Notes: generated by a model from the sequence alone, not told the origin. A stretch of DNA of 64,000 bases from Paenibacillus dendritiformis (GCF_945605565.1 NZ_OX216966.1:6440001-6504000); one strand, 5' to 3'. Positions 1 through 9,991 are shown, counted from the first letter of the stretch. Numbers and translations are program-made.

Positions 1-2390
1 TTGACGAAGCTGGACGCCTCCGTCTTCGCTCCGATCGCCAGATCCTCCGAGCGGAATGCCGCCTCTTTGGATACCGTAATCAGCTTAGATTTCGTCATTA
101 CGTCTTCACCGGCCGCGTTCTTGGCCTTCAGCGTAATCTCATACGTTCCTTCCTCCGCATAGCTCACCTTCGGATGGCGCTCCGTGCTGGAAGCAGGTGT
201 GCCGCCCGGGAAGCTCCATTCCCATTCCGCCGTAACCTCGGACGATTTGTCCGTCAGCTGCACGGCTTCCCCCGGCGCCACGAAGGTCTTGTCGGCTTCG
301 AAGTCCGCCTTCGGCGCCGGATAGGCCGGCCATTCGAACGATTGCGTCGCCGCGCGGCCTTGCTCATAGTGACGATTCACCGGCACGACCGCCAGCTTCG
401 TCTCCTGCTCCATGCCGCTGCGCTTCATCTCGGACACATAGTAATAGTTGTTGCCTGTCGCCCCGGCGAACTCGCGGGAGCCGTCCGGCAGGACGCGGTA
501 TACTTCGTAGAGCATCGCATCGTCGCCGAGCGGGGTCCAGGTCAAGCGCGCATCGGCATAGATGCCGTCGCGGATATCGTTCTCAATGAGCTTCAGATCA
601 GAGACTTGCCCGACTTCCGCCGCTTTGTCGTTCCGATTGCCAATCTCCAGCCGGCCGATATTGACCTCGTACAGATTGTCCCTTTCCTTGCCTTCCACTT
701 GAACCGAGACGCCGGCGATCTTCTGGCCCGCATATGGGCTCAAGTCGTAGACGGCACGCGTCCAATCGCCATGAACCCCAGCTTTTTCGGTGGAAGCCGG
801 CTTCACGATCTTGTACTCGTCCGGAGCCCCCTCCAAGGCTACGCCAATGTTAATGTCCGCCGCTTCGCTGTCATTGGATTGATAGATGAGCGACATTTGC
901 AAGGCGGACGTCGCCGCGATGTCGGTCTTGAACAGCTTCACGTTCGTTGAAGCCCCCGGCGCGACCGTCCCGAGCAGTCTCAGCGAGCTTCCGCCATAGA
1001 AGGAAGTGGCGAAATCGAAGCTAGGCTTCAGCTTCTGACCCTGCTCGTCCACCATCCAGCGCCAGGTCGGCAAAATATCCTGAAGGCTCCGGTTGAACCA
1101 CTCACGATCGCGCACCTTTTTCCCGTTCACACTGAATTGCTTCCCGTTCCCCGTATTGAAATGCGTAATAAAGTCCGCCTTCGTAATGACCGTCTTGTCT
1201 ACAATATCATGGGCGATGCCGCGCCATGCGTTGCCTTGCGCCTTCGTATTCGACGGGTCCTTATTCTCCCCGACCCAAAGCTTCTGCTCCTTCTCCATGA
1301 AATCCTGGTTCGTCTTCGTCGTGTTGAATGCCCAGTCCGGACGATACAGGCCCAGCGAGGTTACGGCCGTGCCGTCTTCCGGGAACAATACCGGGAAGTT
1401 GTATTTGCCCTGGTACCCCCCGCCGCCTTCCAGATCCATGCCCGCATACAGCTCATACGGATCGCGCTTCAAGCTGTCGGCCAGCTTGGGCGAGTTCTGG
1501 AACGGCGTGACGTAATCATATTGGCCTTCTTTTTTGAACTGCCAGCGGAAGTCGATGAACATCTGATCCGCCACCCGCTCTTCCCCGTCCTGGAAGAACA
1601 TGCTGTTCTTGTCCGTCAAGGCGCCTTGCCATTTGACCGGCCCTTCCTTAATCATCGAATCGTACCAGATGATTTCCATATGGGACGGCTTCTTTTTTTG
1701 CATATATTTCACAAACTGCTGCATAAGCTGCGCATCTTCCGGTGTCGCCCCCTGCGTCTCCTGGTTGATGAACCACCCGTCGAAGCCGTAATACGACGCG
1801 ACTTCAATCAGCTTGTCCGCGACCGGGAACGATCCGTCCTCCTTCTGCTGCACCAGATCGCGCAGCCATTCGATCTTGCCGCCATGTTCCGTCTGCGGCA
1901 GGAAAACGGTTCCATATACCGGGACGCCGTTCTTATGCCCTGCATCGATGACATCCGCGCTTGGAGGCACAATCAGCCCTTCCCCTGCGGAACCGCCCCA
2001 CATAATGAGCTTGTCCACATACTGCCAGTAGCTGAATGCATAGCCGTGGAACTGATCGTTCCCTTGCGATGGGGCGCCGCTCGTGCTTTTGTACATGGAT
2101 GCGAGCGCCATTACCTTCGGCTCCGTCTTCGCATTCGGATTCACCTTGTAGCCCTGAACCCGTTCGGCATTCAGCTTCACCGAGCTGCGGTTGAATGGCG
2201 CATCCTTGTCTGTCTGCGGCGACCATTCCAGCAGCGTGTCCGGATACCAATAGGACGAATGCGGCTGCGCGGCATGGGCTTGTCCGGCCCATCCGGTGAG
2301 CGCTCCGGCGATCATCGCCGTGCTTAGCAATACGGCAAATTTGCGCTTCATATTGCTCCGGGACAGAACTGTTGGTTTTACGCGTTTCAT
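1..2390 (-). CDS. Secreted GH85 endo-beta-N-acetylglucosaminidase (3' end cut by window)
   Basis: Secreted glycosidase expected to cut the chitobiose core of N-glycans (endo-beta-N-acetylglucosaminidase, family GH85). The protein starts with a basic, hydrophobic signal peptide ending near residue 40 in AHA. The first long domain carries the GH85 signature GFDGWFINQET; the Asn-x-Glu pair falls at about residues 209 and 211, matching the family's catalytic Asn and Glu. After the catalytic and carbohydrate-binding parts comes an Fn3-like segment, then a PKD-like segment with the WSFPGG pattern, then what looks like the start of a discoidin-type domain when the window ends. A GGAGG site lies 8 bases before the chosen ATG. 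A second ATG at codon 14 would give a more usual signal-peptide length. Downstream parts are not visible, so length cannot be compared with the family. Confidence 0.9.
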   Translation of the reverse strand, partial: MKRVKPTVLSRSNMKRKFAVLLSTAMIAGALTGWAGQAHAAQPHSSYWYPDTLLEWSPQTDKDAPFNRSSVKLNAERVQGYKVNPNAKTEPKVMALASMYKSTSGAPSQGNDQFHGYAFSYWQYVDKLIMWGGSAGEGLIVPPSADVIDAGHKNGVPVYGTVFLPQTEHGGKIEWLRDLVQQKEDGSFPVADKLIEVASYYGFDGWFINQETQGATPEDAQLMQQFVKYMQKKKPSHMEIIWYDSMIKEGPVKWQGALTDKNSMFFQDGEERVADQMFIDFRWQFKKEGQYDYVTPFQNSPKLADSLKRDPYELYAGMDLEGGGGYQGKYNFPVLFPEDGTAVTSLGLYRPDWAFNTTKTNQDFMEKEQKLWVGENKDPSNTKAQGNAWRGIAHDIVDKTVITKADFITHFNTGNGKQFSVNGKKVRDREWFNRSLQDILPTWRWMVDEQGQKLKPSFDFATSFYGGSSLRLLGTVAPGASTNVKLFKTDIAATSALQMSLIYQSNDSEAADINIGVALEGAPDEYKIVKPASTEKAGVHGDWTRAVYDLSPYAGQKIAGVSVQVEGKERDNLYEVNIGRLEIGNRNDKAAEVGQVSDLKLIENDIRDGIYADARLTWTPLGDDAMLYEVYRVLPDGSREFAGATGNNYYYVSEMKRSGMEQETKLAVVPVNRHYEQGRAATQSFEWPAYPAPKADFEADKTFVAPGEAVQLTDKSSEVTAEWEWSFPGGTPASSTERHPKVSYAEEGTYEITLKAKNAAGEDVMTKSKLITVSKEAAFRSEDLAIGAKTEASSFV

Positions 2391-2469
2391 TAATAACCCC
2401 TCCAAAAATGTCCATTATGTATACGAAAGATAACGCTTCCACTCAACGACAAGTCCATTGTAAACGTTT

Positions 2470-2516
2470 GCGCCGCAAAAAAAAGGGCAATTATCCCCAA
2501 TCGGACAATCGCCTTT
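2470..2516 (-). terminator. Rho-independent terminator after the TPR gene
   Basis: On the minus strand an imperfect hairpin (AAAGGCGATTGTCC pairing with GGATAATTGCCCTTT, using G-T pairs) runs into a T-rich tract. It separates the TPR gene from the GH85 gene, so the two are probably not co-transcribed. Confidence 0.6.
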
Positions 2517-2582
2517 AATTAATCTCCCGAACCTTTAATTATTCCACTACTAGGATTTCCGGATTACCCTCTTAATGGTACA

Positions 2583-3248
2583 CTACCGCTTGAGCATGCT
2601 CTTCAGCATCCACTTCCGTTCTTCCCGCTTCTTGTAACGCGGCAGCGAGCGGTAGATCGCGACAGCCTGGTTCCACGCTTCCCGGGCTTCCTCCTTACGG
2701 CCAAGCTGCTCGTACAGCTGGCCGAGGCGGTAATACGATTCGCATGATGACGAATGAACCTCCAGATAGTCCTGCAAAGCCTCAATCGCCCGGTTCTTGT
2801 CCGTCTCTGCATACAGAGAGGCGAGCCGGAGATGCGGCTGGCCGTACTTGACCCGGGGATTCAGCTCCAACGCCTTCCTGATCGCGGCTTCTCCCCGTTC
2901 CGGCTCGCCGGTGTGCAGCCAGCAGGTTCCGAGATCATCCCAGAATTCAGCCGAATGATCCATCGTCTCCTGCAGCGGCTCCAGCCATTGTCTCGCTTCC
3001 CGGTAGGCTCTGCGCTCGATCAGCAGCCGGGCGAGCTCCATCTTGGCGGACACATCATGCGGGTTGGTGCCGAGCTGCTGCTTCAGCTTCCCGATTCGAT
3101 TCCGGCGCTTCAGCGGCTTGAACAAGCTCGGCGACAGCCCGACGAAGCGCCGATCGAGCACATATAGAATGAGCAGCAGCACGATGATCGCTACAATCGG
3201 ATTGCCAAACAGCCAAAATAGCATGCCAAAGGCCAGAAATTTGCTCAC
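2583..3248 (-). CDS. Membrane-anchored TPR protein
   Basis: A 221-residue protein with one N-terminal membrane segment (about residues 5-32, rich in Leu, Ile, Val and Phe) followed by a basic stretch and three to four tetratricopeptide repeats, for example the helices around LGTCWLHTGEPERGEAAIRK and YYRLGQLYEQLGRKEEAREA. TPR arrays bind other proteins. The small-anchor-plus-TPR form is common among Bacillales proteins of unknown role. The reading frame is open further upstream, but a GTG at 3248 has an AGGGGTGG ribosome binding site at good spacing and places the membrane helix at the N-terminus, so that start was chosen. No partner gene is evident next to it. Confidence 0.75.
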   Translation of the reverse strand: MSKFLAFGMLFWLFGNPIVAIIVLLLILYVLDRRFVGLSPSLFKPLKRRNRIGKLKQQLGTNPHDVSAKMELARLLIERRAYREARQWLEPLQETMDHSAEFWDDLGTCWLHTGEPERGEAAIRKALELNPRVKYGQPHLRLASLYAETDKNRAIEALQDYLEVHSSSCESYYRLGQLYEQLGRKEEAREAWNQAVAIYRSLPRYKKREERKWMLKSMLKR

Positions 3249-3612
3249 GTTCAATTCCACCCCTACTAAGAATAATCCGAGTATACCACAATCTAGGCCC
3301 CGCCAATACCTGCCCCCATCCCCTGGTCCCCGCTTGTTCGTTCCATGTGAATTCAGCTGCGGCGCGGCCGCTCCGCGGTGGGCCGCCAAGCGAGGCTGGT
3401 TGAGTCGGGCCCCATGCGAAGACAGAAGCGATTGAAGGGGGCGGCCATGTCTTGTGGAGCAATGCCCGGAACGGTTAGCGGACTTGATTGGCCTGTTGTT
3501 ATCAGAACGGTATGGTGCGGCGGAATGATGACCGCTTGCAACTGGTGCACCGATCGATTCATAATAAGGGGAGCTTGTGACTTATACTACGACTAGCGAA
3601 GAGGAGACATCT
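3249..3612. other. Intergenic region, no gene seen
   Basis: About 360 bases between the divergent TPR and acetyltransferase genes. Short open frames exist on both strands, but none has coding character or a convincing ribosome binding site. The promoters of both neighbours should lie here. No clear consensus promoter was found. Confidence 0.4.
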
Positions 3613-4176
3613 ATGGTTTCGGAAAAGGAGAAAATGATCCGGGGCGAGCTGTACCTTGCCGGAGATGAAGAGTTGGTGCGTGACCGCGAGCGGGCCAGAC
3701 GATTGACCCGGCTGTACAATCAGACCGTGGAAACGGATTACAAGGAGCGGACTAGCCTGCTGCAATCGCTCTTCGGCAGCTTGGGAGAAGGGGGCTATAT
3801 CGAGCCGTCGTTCAAATGCGATTACGGCTACAACATTCATGTCGGAAGCCGATTCTATGCCAATTTCGACTGTGTCATGCTCGATGTATGCGAGATTCGC
3901 ATCGGCGACGACTGCTTCCTGGCGCCGGGTGTTCACATCTATACGGCCACCCACCCGCTGGATCCGATAGAGCGCAGCTCCGGGGCAGAGTTCGGCAAGC
4001 CGGTAACGATCGGCGATCGGGTCTGGATTGGCGGCCGGGCCGTCATCAATCCGGGCGTCACGATCGGCAACAATGTCGTCGTCGCTTCAGGAGCCGTCGT
4101 CACGAAGGATGTGCCTGACAATGTCGTCGTCGGAGGCAACCCGGCGCGCATCATCAAGACGATCGACGTTAAATAG
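3613..4176 (+). CDS. maa: Maltose O-acetyltransferase-like hexapeptide-repeat acetyltransferase
   Basis: A 187-residue cytoplasmic acetyltransferase of the left-handed beta-helix (LbH) family, closest in layout to maltose/galactoside O-acetyltransferases, which transfer acetyl from acetyl-CoA to sugars. The N-terminal mac domain ([18 protein letters not shown]) is followed by hexapeptide repeats. The segment [18 protein letters not shown] carries the catalytic His of the family, and the C-terminus has the usual [11 protein letters not shown]. The ATG at 3613 is preceded by GAGGAGAC. The frame is open 36 bases further upstream without a better start. The true sugar acceptor cannot be read from sequence. 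Confidence 0.88.
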   Translation: MVSEKEKMIRGELYLAGDEELVRDRERARRLTRLYNQTVETDYKERTSLLQSLFGSLGEGGYIEPSFKCDYGYNIHVGSRFYANFDCVMLDVCEIRIGDDCFLAPGVHIYTATHPLDPIERSSGAEFGKPVTIGDRVWIGGRAVINPGVTIGNNVVVASGAVVTKDVPDNVVVGGNPARIIKTIDVK

Positions 4177-4210
4177 ATAGCCGGACCGGGCAGCGGTCCA
4201 GCAAGCAAAA

Positions 4211-4249
4211 CAGCCGGATAACGGGCCATGGCGGCTTCGCATCCGGCTG
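4211..4249. terminator. Possible hairpin between convergent genes
   Basis: CAGCCGGAT and ATCCGGCTG form a 9-bp stem around a 21-base loop between the convergent acetyltransferase and methyltransferase genes. No T tract follows, so terminator function is uncertain. Confidence 0.3.
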
Positions 4250-4293
4250 ATCTCGATCGGTCTGACACGCGATGATGGCCCCTGGTTCCGAAG

Positions 4294-4866
4294 CTACGCC
4301 TTCATGCCGGTCATCACGTAATATTGTTCAGAAGGAAAAGAGACGCTGATCTCCTTGAAGCCGAGCTGCAGCATCGCATGCAGCAGATCATCGGACAATA
4401 TCCGGTGAGCGGGCGGCGGGCCTTCCTTCGGCTTCTTCACGTCCCATTCGGCGATCAGCACCCGGCCGCCCGGCTTCAGAATGCGTTGGATCTCCTTCAA
4501 GCCCTGCTCTGGCGGCTCCACCTCATGCAGCACGAGCGAGGCGATGACATGATCGGCCGCCCCATCCGGCAGCGGCATGCGTTCAATCTCCCCGAGCTGG
4601 CTCTGGATATGGCTGAGGCCTGCCTCGCGGGCCCGCGTCTGCAGTTCCTCCAGCATCTGCGGCTCGGCATCCAGCGCAATCACCTTGCCGCGGGTCAGCT
4701 TCGCTGCAGGCAGGGTGAAATATCCTGTGCCTGCGCCGATATCGATGACCGTATCTCCATCCTCGATGTTCAATAAGGCGACTAGGCGCTCAGGGGGGAG
4801 CGATTGACGGCGTTCCGGGCTATCCAGCCTCGCCATGTTCTCCGGGTTGAAGCGACGTTCTGACAT
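4294..4866 (-). CDS. SAM-dependent class I methyltransferase (UbiE/Methyltransf_11 type)
   Basis: A 190-residue cytoplasmic methyltransferase. Motif I is VIDIGAGTGYFTLPAA (about residues 40-55), followed by the acidic residue of motif II (IALDAEPQML) and motif III-like LKPGGRVLIAEWD, all features of the Rossmann-like SAM-binding fold. The start follows a GGAGGAGAA site. The family includes menaquinone and small-molecule methyltransferases. The substrate cannot be inferred, and neighbours do not point to menaquinone synthesis. Confidence 0.85.
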   Translation of the reverse strand: MSERRFNPENMARLDSPERRQSLPPERLVALLNIEDGDTVIDIGAGTGYFTLPAAKLTRGKVIALDAEPQMLEELQTRAREAGLSHIQSQLGEIERMPLPDGAADHVIASLVLHEVEPPEQGLKEIQRILKPGGRVLIAEWDVKKPKEGPPPAHRILSDDLLHAMLQLGFKEISVSFPSEQYYVMTGMKA

Positions 4867-5007
4867 TTCTTCTCCTCCTTGACAATCAACCTGTTGCGCG
4901 GCGGCTCCCTATGGAAGACCGCTGCAAATCTCCTCTGCATTCATCTTAACCAAGAAGCGTGAAGCCAACAACAGAGGGAAGTCCCGATTCTACCCGGACC
5001 TTCCGCA

Positions 5008-5337
5008 TTAAAAATCGGCTTCATGAGCGCTCTCTATCATGCCCAGCAGCACGGATAGCGGCTGGGTGCCTACCTTCCGCGCGAACTCCCTGCCCTCCTT
5101 GAACACCATCAGCGATGGTATGCCTTGAAGCTGGTAACGGACAGCGGCGACGAAGTTCACATCCGCATTGCACGCGGCAATGCTTGCCCGCCCCCCGGCT
5201 TCGGCGGCCAACTGCTCCATTACGGGGGTCATGGCTGTGCAGGGCTTGCACCACGGCGCCCAAAATTCTACCAGCACGATCGGATGCTTCCGTATATGCT
5301 CCTCAAATGTGGCATCCGTTAGTTCCACGATCGGCAC
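5008..5337 (-). CDS. trxA: Thioredoxin
   Basis: A 109-residue protein with the thioredoxin fold. It has the active-site motif WAPWCKPC near residues 26-33, and the cis-proline segment GIPSLMVFKEG. It reduces protein disulfides in the cytoplasm. The CKPC centre differs from the CGPC of the main house-keeping thioredoxins, so this may be an accessory paralogue. Translation probably starts at a GTG that follows GGAGGTGTTCTC. It is transcribed alone. Confidence 0.88.
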   Translation of the reverse strand: MPIVELTDATFEEHIRKHPIVLVEFWAPWCKPCTAMTPVMEQLAAEAGGRASIAACNADVNFVAAVRYQLQGIPSLMVFKEGREFARKVGTQPLSVLLGMIESAHEADF

Positions 5338-5705
5338 GAGAACACCTCCTCCCCACTATTATATACCCCTCCCCGTATTATTTCATGCGAAAAATTAGAT
5401 TTCTGAGGTTAGGCTGTGCGGTGTTCGAGAGTTCCTTTTTCAACAGCAAAAGAACGGATCAGCCCTGGATTTGTATCCTGGCCGATCCGTCTGTGAACAG
5501 TATGGATGAAGTTTTCCCATACGGCAGCTTCCTTGCCTCCAGCATCCGCTGCCTAAGCACAAAATAACGCGTTATCACCGATGATGACCAGCACGGCTGC
5601 CCACTGGGTGAATGTAAAAGGCATCCGCCTCAGGCCTATCCCTCCTATACACGAACCGGGCCGCAAACTCTATTGCCCGCTCCGTTCCATTTCTTTAGCG
5701 GACAG
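5338..5705. other. Intergenic region with a hairpin; no clear gene
   Basis: About 370 bases between two minus-strand genes. It contains the hairpin at 5454-5490. A 23-codon minus-strand frame ending near 5565 reads MPFTFTQWAAVLVIIGD and looks like a membrane segment, but its ribosome binding site is poor, so it is not called as a gene. Confidence 0.4.
5454..5490 (-). terminator. Probable terminator of the serine-hydrolase operon
   Basis: ACGGATCGGCCAGG pairs with CCAGGGCTGATCCGT, read on the minus strand, and is followed by TCTTTTGCTGTT. It lies about 215 bases past the end of the serine-hydrolase gene. Confidence 0.5.
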
Positions 5706-7634
5706 TCAGGCAATAAAATGAAAGAAGTTCCAATCGGCCATCAGCAGGATGAGACCGATAAGCAGCGCCGCTGTAGTTGCGCGAAACCCTATTTGCCCTC
5801 TGGATTGAGGAGTGTTCCTGCCTATCCACATAGAGAGAGCAAAGAATAGACCCGCAAGTATCGCGAGTATCCAGTTGATCATAATTCCATGATTCAATCG
5901 TTCGACAAGAAGATGCGGATTGCCGATTACGTCCAGGAGCAGGCGCAACACATTGATTATGATAGCGGTACCGCATACGATTACCGCTGCGAACCATCGA
6001 TTGGCCCTGCTTGAAGGCGCAATTCCTTTTCTTTTCCGTACGAGCCAACGCAAGATCAGCACAAGCGGAGCAAGCAAAAAGAATCCGCCTGCGATGGCGG
6101 CAGCAACCAGGTAGGCCATCAGTGCCGGGGCCGAGCGGCTCGGCTTGACCGGGAGCAAATCCATCGCTTGCCCGCCGCTTAGCCGCGTTATTTTACCTTC
6201 CGACTTGTCAACGTACAAGACAGGCGCCATCATCTGAAGACTCTGATAATTGGTCTTCTCCAATTTATAGACATAGGGACGAATCTGCTTATAATCTCCC
6301 GACTTTCCCATCACGGTCAAGGTAAGATCATGTTCGCCCTTGGCCTCCAGACGAATGAGCCCCAGATAGGCCATCACTTCCTGGATCGTGGTGAAGGTAT
6401 TGCGCGACAGCACATAGTATCCGGCTGCTTCGCTTGACGGCGGCAGGTCTTCGCCCGGCTGCACGGGCTCCTCTTCGTTATTCCATATAAGCAGGTTAAT
6501 CAGATGAGGCACGATCTCGCGTTCCCCCTCTGTATTGGTTAATACGACAATACCGAGCTTTTCCTCCGGCACGACCGCGAAATTGCTTGAAAAGCCAATC
6601 GTGCCTCCACTATGTCCCAACGTGCGGGGCTGTGCCTGATATTCCCAGAATCCATGCGCATTGGACAGAAGATCCTGATGCGGCGTATAGCTCTGCGCAA
6701 GCATCGTATGCAGCGTCTGCTGGTTGGCGAACAGCGGACTGTCATCGGCCGTCAGCGCCAGGGCGAACTGTGCCAGATCTTCCGCCGTTCCTTTCATTGC
6801 TCCGGCAGGATAGTACGGGATATCATACTTTTCTCTGGGCTCGAAGCCTCCTGCCGCTGCAATCGCATAGCCTGTCGCTTCTGCCTCCTTCAAGTCCGGA
6901 TGATCTTGCAATTGCGGATCGCCGGAGGTATGATTCATCCCCAGCGGACGTAAAATCCGGTTCATTTCGTAGTCGGAAAACCGTTCCCCGCTTACCTTCT
7001 CGACCACGAATCCTGCCAAGGCGGTCGCGAAGTTGGAGTAAGACATGACTGTGCCAGGCTCGAATATTTGCTCGGGTTGGGAAGATAACAGCACTTCTTC
7101 CAGGGAGTCCTTTTTCCCTGGCGGCTTGATAAATACGCCCCCCGAATATTCCTCGAAGCCGGCGGTATGGCTCATCATATCCAGCATCGTAATCGGCTGG
7201 TCGTAGCGAAGCTTCTCCGCGAACTCCGGAGGCAAATACGTCCGGATGTCCTGATCCAGCTCTATCTTTCCTTCTTCCGCCAACTGCATGACGGAAGTCC
7301 AGACGAACAGCTTGTTAATGGAACCGTAGCCAAACACCGTGTTGGCGGGGTCTACGGGTATGTGCTTTTCTAAGTTGGCATAGCCATAGCCTTTGGAAAA
7401 GATAATGTTGTCCCCTCTTGTGACCACCACCGCGGCACCGGGAGTGGATGTTCCGATATAGGCATCCATATAGCTGTCTATCTCTTCCTCAAGCCGGTCA
7501 TAGGGAATACCGGAAGGGGTCCGGTCAGGGCCCGCTTCCTCCGCCCAAGCCGGGATCGAAAATGCAGGCAAGAGCAGAACGCTAATCATGAGTGCGACGA
7601 CGAATTGGTTCCATATGTTCATGTTCCTGTTCAT
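5706..7634 (-). CDS. Exported, membrane-anchored serine hydrolase (beta-lactamase class C / CubicO family)
   Basis: A 642-residue extracytoplasmic enzyme. It has a signal peptide ending at about residue 31 (PAWA). A penicillin-binding-protein-like domain follows, with SxxK as SINK in GYGSINKLF, YxN as YSN in VMSYSNFATAL, and HSGGT in LGHSGGTIGF. After a linker, four hydrophobic C-terminal segments (about residues 505-640) anchor it in the membrane. Enzymes of this family act as esterases, D-amino-acid peptidases or weak beta-lactamases. It lies 19 bases downstream of an FtsX-type permease and likely shares its transcript, a context typical of cell-envelope stress modules. The ATG has AGAGGAG 8-9 bases upstream. 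The C-terminal membrane part makes it longer than soluble family members. Confidence 0.85.
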   Translation of the reverse strand: MNRNMNIWNQFVVALMISVLLLPAFSIPAWAEEAGPDRTPSGIPYDRLEEEIDSYMDAYIGTSTPGAAVVVTRGDNIIFSKGYGYANLEKHIPVDPANTVFGYGSINKLFVWTSVMQLAEEGKIELDQDIRTYLPPEFAEKLRYDQPITMLDMMSHTAGFEEYSGGVFIKPPGKKDSLEEVLLSSQPEQIFEPGTVMSYSNFATALAGFVVEKVSGERFSDYEMNRILRPLGMNHTSGDPQLQDHPDLKEAEATGYAIAAAGGFEPREKYDIPYYPAGAMKGTAEDLAQFALALTADDSPLFANQQTLHTMLAQSYTPHQDLLSNAHGFWEYQAQPRTLGHSGGTIGFSSNFAVVPEEKLGIVVLTNTEGEREIVPHLINLLIWNNEEEPVQPGEDLPPSSEAAGYYVLSRNTFTTIQEVMAYLGLIRLEAKGEHDLTLTVMGKSGDYKQIRPYVYKLEKTNYQSLQMMAPVLYVDKSEGKITRLSGGQAMDLLPVKPSRSAPALMAYLVAAAIAGGFFLLAPLVLILRWLVRKRKGIAPSSRANRWFAAVIVCGTAIIINVLRLLLDVIGNPHLLVERLNHGIMINWILAILAGLFFALSMWIGRNTPQSRGQIGFRATTAALLIGLILLMADWNFFHFIA

Positions 7635-7653
7635 GCGGGTACTCCTCTCGAGT

Positions 7654-9990
7654 CTATTCCATAATCAGTCCATACGCTGTAATCCGCTTGATTCTGCGCG
7701 ACACCAGCATCGATACAATGTAAGCCAGTACCGTCATCGCCATGCAGAGCTTCATGATAAGCGGGACAGGGATGATGAAGCGCGAATTGGACAAGCCGGC
7801 ATCAAAAACAATCAGCTTCATCACGGAATTGGTATACAGGCCGCCCAACACGCCGCCAGCGATGATGCCGGCGATGACAATGGGCATGAGGCCAAATGCA
7901 ATCTGAGTCATCAGCTGGAACGTAGTGTAGCCTATCGCTTTGAGAATGCCGAACTCCCTTTTTCGCTTAATAAGGCTCGCGTTGATGACCAGATAGAGGA
8001 GCAAGACGACGACCAGCGCGGTTATCGCGACGATGACACTCATGACCGTAAAGATGGCCGTAATATATCCCTCGCTCTGGCTCTCCAACGATTGGTTCAC
8101 ATCGGTAATCGCCTGAATGCGGCTGCCGTACGCCAACTCGGCTTCGCGTATAAAGTCAGCATTCACCGCACCTTGCAGGTAGACGTTAATGGACATGCCT
8201 TGGTGGCCGGGCAGGAGATGCTGCACCCCCGCCAGCGTTAACGAGGCGCCATTGTTCCCCCTGTGAAGCGACTGATTCAACCCGGTAATCAGAAACGGAT
8301 GGGAAGCCTCCCCCAATCCGACCCGAATCGTGTCGCCAACCGTTTTGCCAAGCTGTCTGGCCAGTCCCCGGGTAATGGCAATCTCGTTATCATATTGCGG
8401 ATAACGGCCTTCATAGATGGTCGGATTATCCAGCTTGCCGAAATCGTCGGAGAACTCCGTCGTCACCAGTTGCCCCTCTATCGCCGTTGTTATATAGTCC
8501 AAAATATTTGCTTTCTCCACTCCCGGCATCTGTTCCATCCGCATCAGCAACTGCCCGCTGTCATGACCGGGCGCAACCTGAATCCCGATGTCCGGCGTCT
8601 CGGCGCCAACCAGCTGGAAAAAGGCCGTTTTATCTTCCGCGGCATTGTAGTACAGGACGACCGAGAACACCGAAGCAAAGGTAATCGCGGCCGTAATGCC
8701 GGCGATCATCAGGTTCTGCCGGCGGTTCGCCAGCATCGCTTTGCATGCCAACAGCAATGACAGGCCGCCCTTGGCCTTATCCAGCGGGAGCGGATTCCGT
8801 CTGAAATTATGGGTCTGGATCCCTCCCCGCAGAGCCGCGGCCGGGTGCAGCTTATAAATGCGCAGCGAAGAGAGAAGCGTCACCGCCAGCACCAGCAAGA
8901 TCATGATCAGTATAGTGAGCAGATCCGTTCCGATATGGATGCCCCCCGGCCACAGCAGCCCCGTCAAAAAAGAGAGGACGGCTCCGAATGCCGGCATCGC
9001 CGCATAAGAAACGGCTGCGCCTGCGGCACTTGCGGGAATCGCAATAAGCATATACTGCAACCCAATCGATGACACAATCTGCCGGTTGGTGTAGCCCAAC
9101 GCCTTGAGCACGCCAATGTTCACCATCCCCTCCTCGATGCCGTTGGTGATGTGGAACTTGATGACAAGGAGCGACGCCAGCACGATCACCGCCGCGAAGG
9201 CGATCAGGATCAGGGCGGCGACATGAACGGTCATCATGCTGCTGTCGGCCATGTCGAGGTTCGCGCTCCAAAAGCTTGAGTCCGCAGACGCATACAATTG
9301 CGGGAATTGCTTGTGAAAATCACGTGATAAAGCGCCGGATTGCTCGCTCTTCGTTACAACGGCAGACAGCAGGATTCCATCGGCTGCAGGCCCGAGCTCG
9401 GCAGACAGTTGGCGGTAAGCCGTATCCGGCAAATAGAATTTGAGCATGGCGAGCTTGGTTGTCCCCATCAAGGCGGACTCGAAAAACCCGGCTACACGGT
9501 ACCGATACGTCTTATTGCGATAGGTAAAGGCAATGGAATCTCCCAGCTGATAGCCGCCGGCCTTCAGGCCATAAGGGATATACATCCCGTCTTCCATGCC
9601 GGAAGCCGACTCCGCAACCAGCTTCAGCGGCACAACGGCACGGCCGGCATCTGCATTCAACAGGGCAAGGCGAATGCTGAACTCGTTGTTGTTGTAACGA
9701 ATCGTGGCCGCGGGGAGAAAAATCATCTGTTCCGTTCCGGTCTCTTTTACGCCCGGGTAGGTTTTGAGAAAATCGGCGTAGGGCTGCTTAAAGTCCGCGG
9801 TGCTCATCACCATGCTGACATGCGCATCATGCAGCTCTTCCACCTTGTCTTCGTAAAAGGTGTTCATCGCAGACGTAATCGCCATGCCTATGTTCAGCAG
9901 CAGCGCCGCAGCAAAAATCAAAACGAACAGCGAGATCGCCGCGCTTTTCCCTTTTCTGATATTGGCGATGGCCAAGTCGACCATTCTCAC
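7654..9990 (-). CDS. FtsX/MacB-type ABC transporter permease
   Basis: A 778-residue permease with two FtsX halves. Each has a membrane helix, a large extracytoplasmic region, and a bundle of three or more helices (first half about residues 250-370, second about 650-770), with an N-terminal helix at about 15-38. The recurrent segment GVLKALGYTNRQI / GILKAIGYTTFQLM is a hallmark of FtsX cores. Such permeases usually work as mechanotransmission or detoxification machines with a LolD-like ATPase, here encoded immediately upstream with only a base or so between. The start is a GTG at 9990 or an ATG six bases later, and ribosome binding site spacing does not decide between them. Confidence 0.87.
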   Translation of the reverse strand: MRMVDLAIANIRKGKSAAISLFVLIFAAALLLNIGMAITSAMNTFYEDKVEELHDAHVSMVMSTADFKQPYADFLKTYPGVKETGTEQMIFLPAATIRYNNNEFSIRLALLNADAGRAVVPLKLVAESASGMEDGMYIPYGLKAGGYQLGDSIAFTYRNKTYRYRVAGFFESALMGTTKLAMLKFYLPDTAYRQLSAELGPAADGILLSAVVTKSEQSGALSRDFHKQFPQLYASADSSFWSANLDMADSSMMTVHVAALILIAFAAVIVLASLLVIKFHITNGIEEGMVNIGVLKALGYTNRQIVSSIGLQYMLIAIPASAAGAAVSYAAMPAFGAVLSFLTGLLWPGGIHIGTDLLTILIMILLVLAVTLLSSLRIYKLHPAAALRGGIQTHNFRRNPLPLDKAKGGLSLLLACKAMLANRRQNLMIAGITAAITFASVFSVVLYYNAAEDKTAFFQLVGAETPDIGIQVAPGHDSGQLLMRMEQMPGVEKANILDYITTAIEGQLVTTEFSDDFGKLDNPTIYEGRYPQYDNEIAITRGLARQLGKTVGDTIRVGLGEASHPFLITGLNQSLHRGNNGASLTLAGVQHLLPGHQGMSINVYLQGAVNADFIREAELAYGSRIQAITDVNQSLESQSEGYITAIFTVMSVIVAITALVVVLLLYLVINASLIKRKREFGILKAIGYTTFQLMTQIAFGLMPIVIAGIIAGGVLGGLYTNSVMKLIVFDAGLSNSRFIIPVPLIMKLCMAMTVLAYIVSMLVSRRIKRITAYGLIME

Positions 9991-9991
9991 C

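Noticed and set aside
1137..2327. A 396-codon open frame on the plus strand at the window start
   Set aside because: It is antisense to the GH85 gene, which has a signal peptide, catalytic motif and ribosome binding site.
3378..3596. Cys- and Met-rich 72-codon frame upstream of the acetyltransferase
   Set aside because: No convincing ribosome binding site, no family features, and another frame on the opposite strand is equally open.
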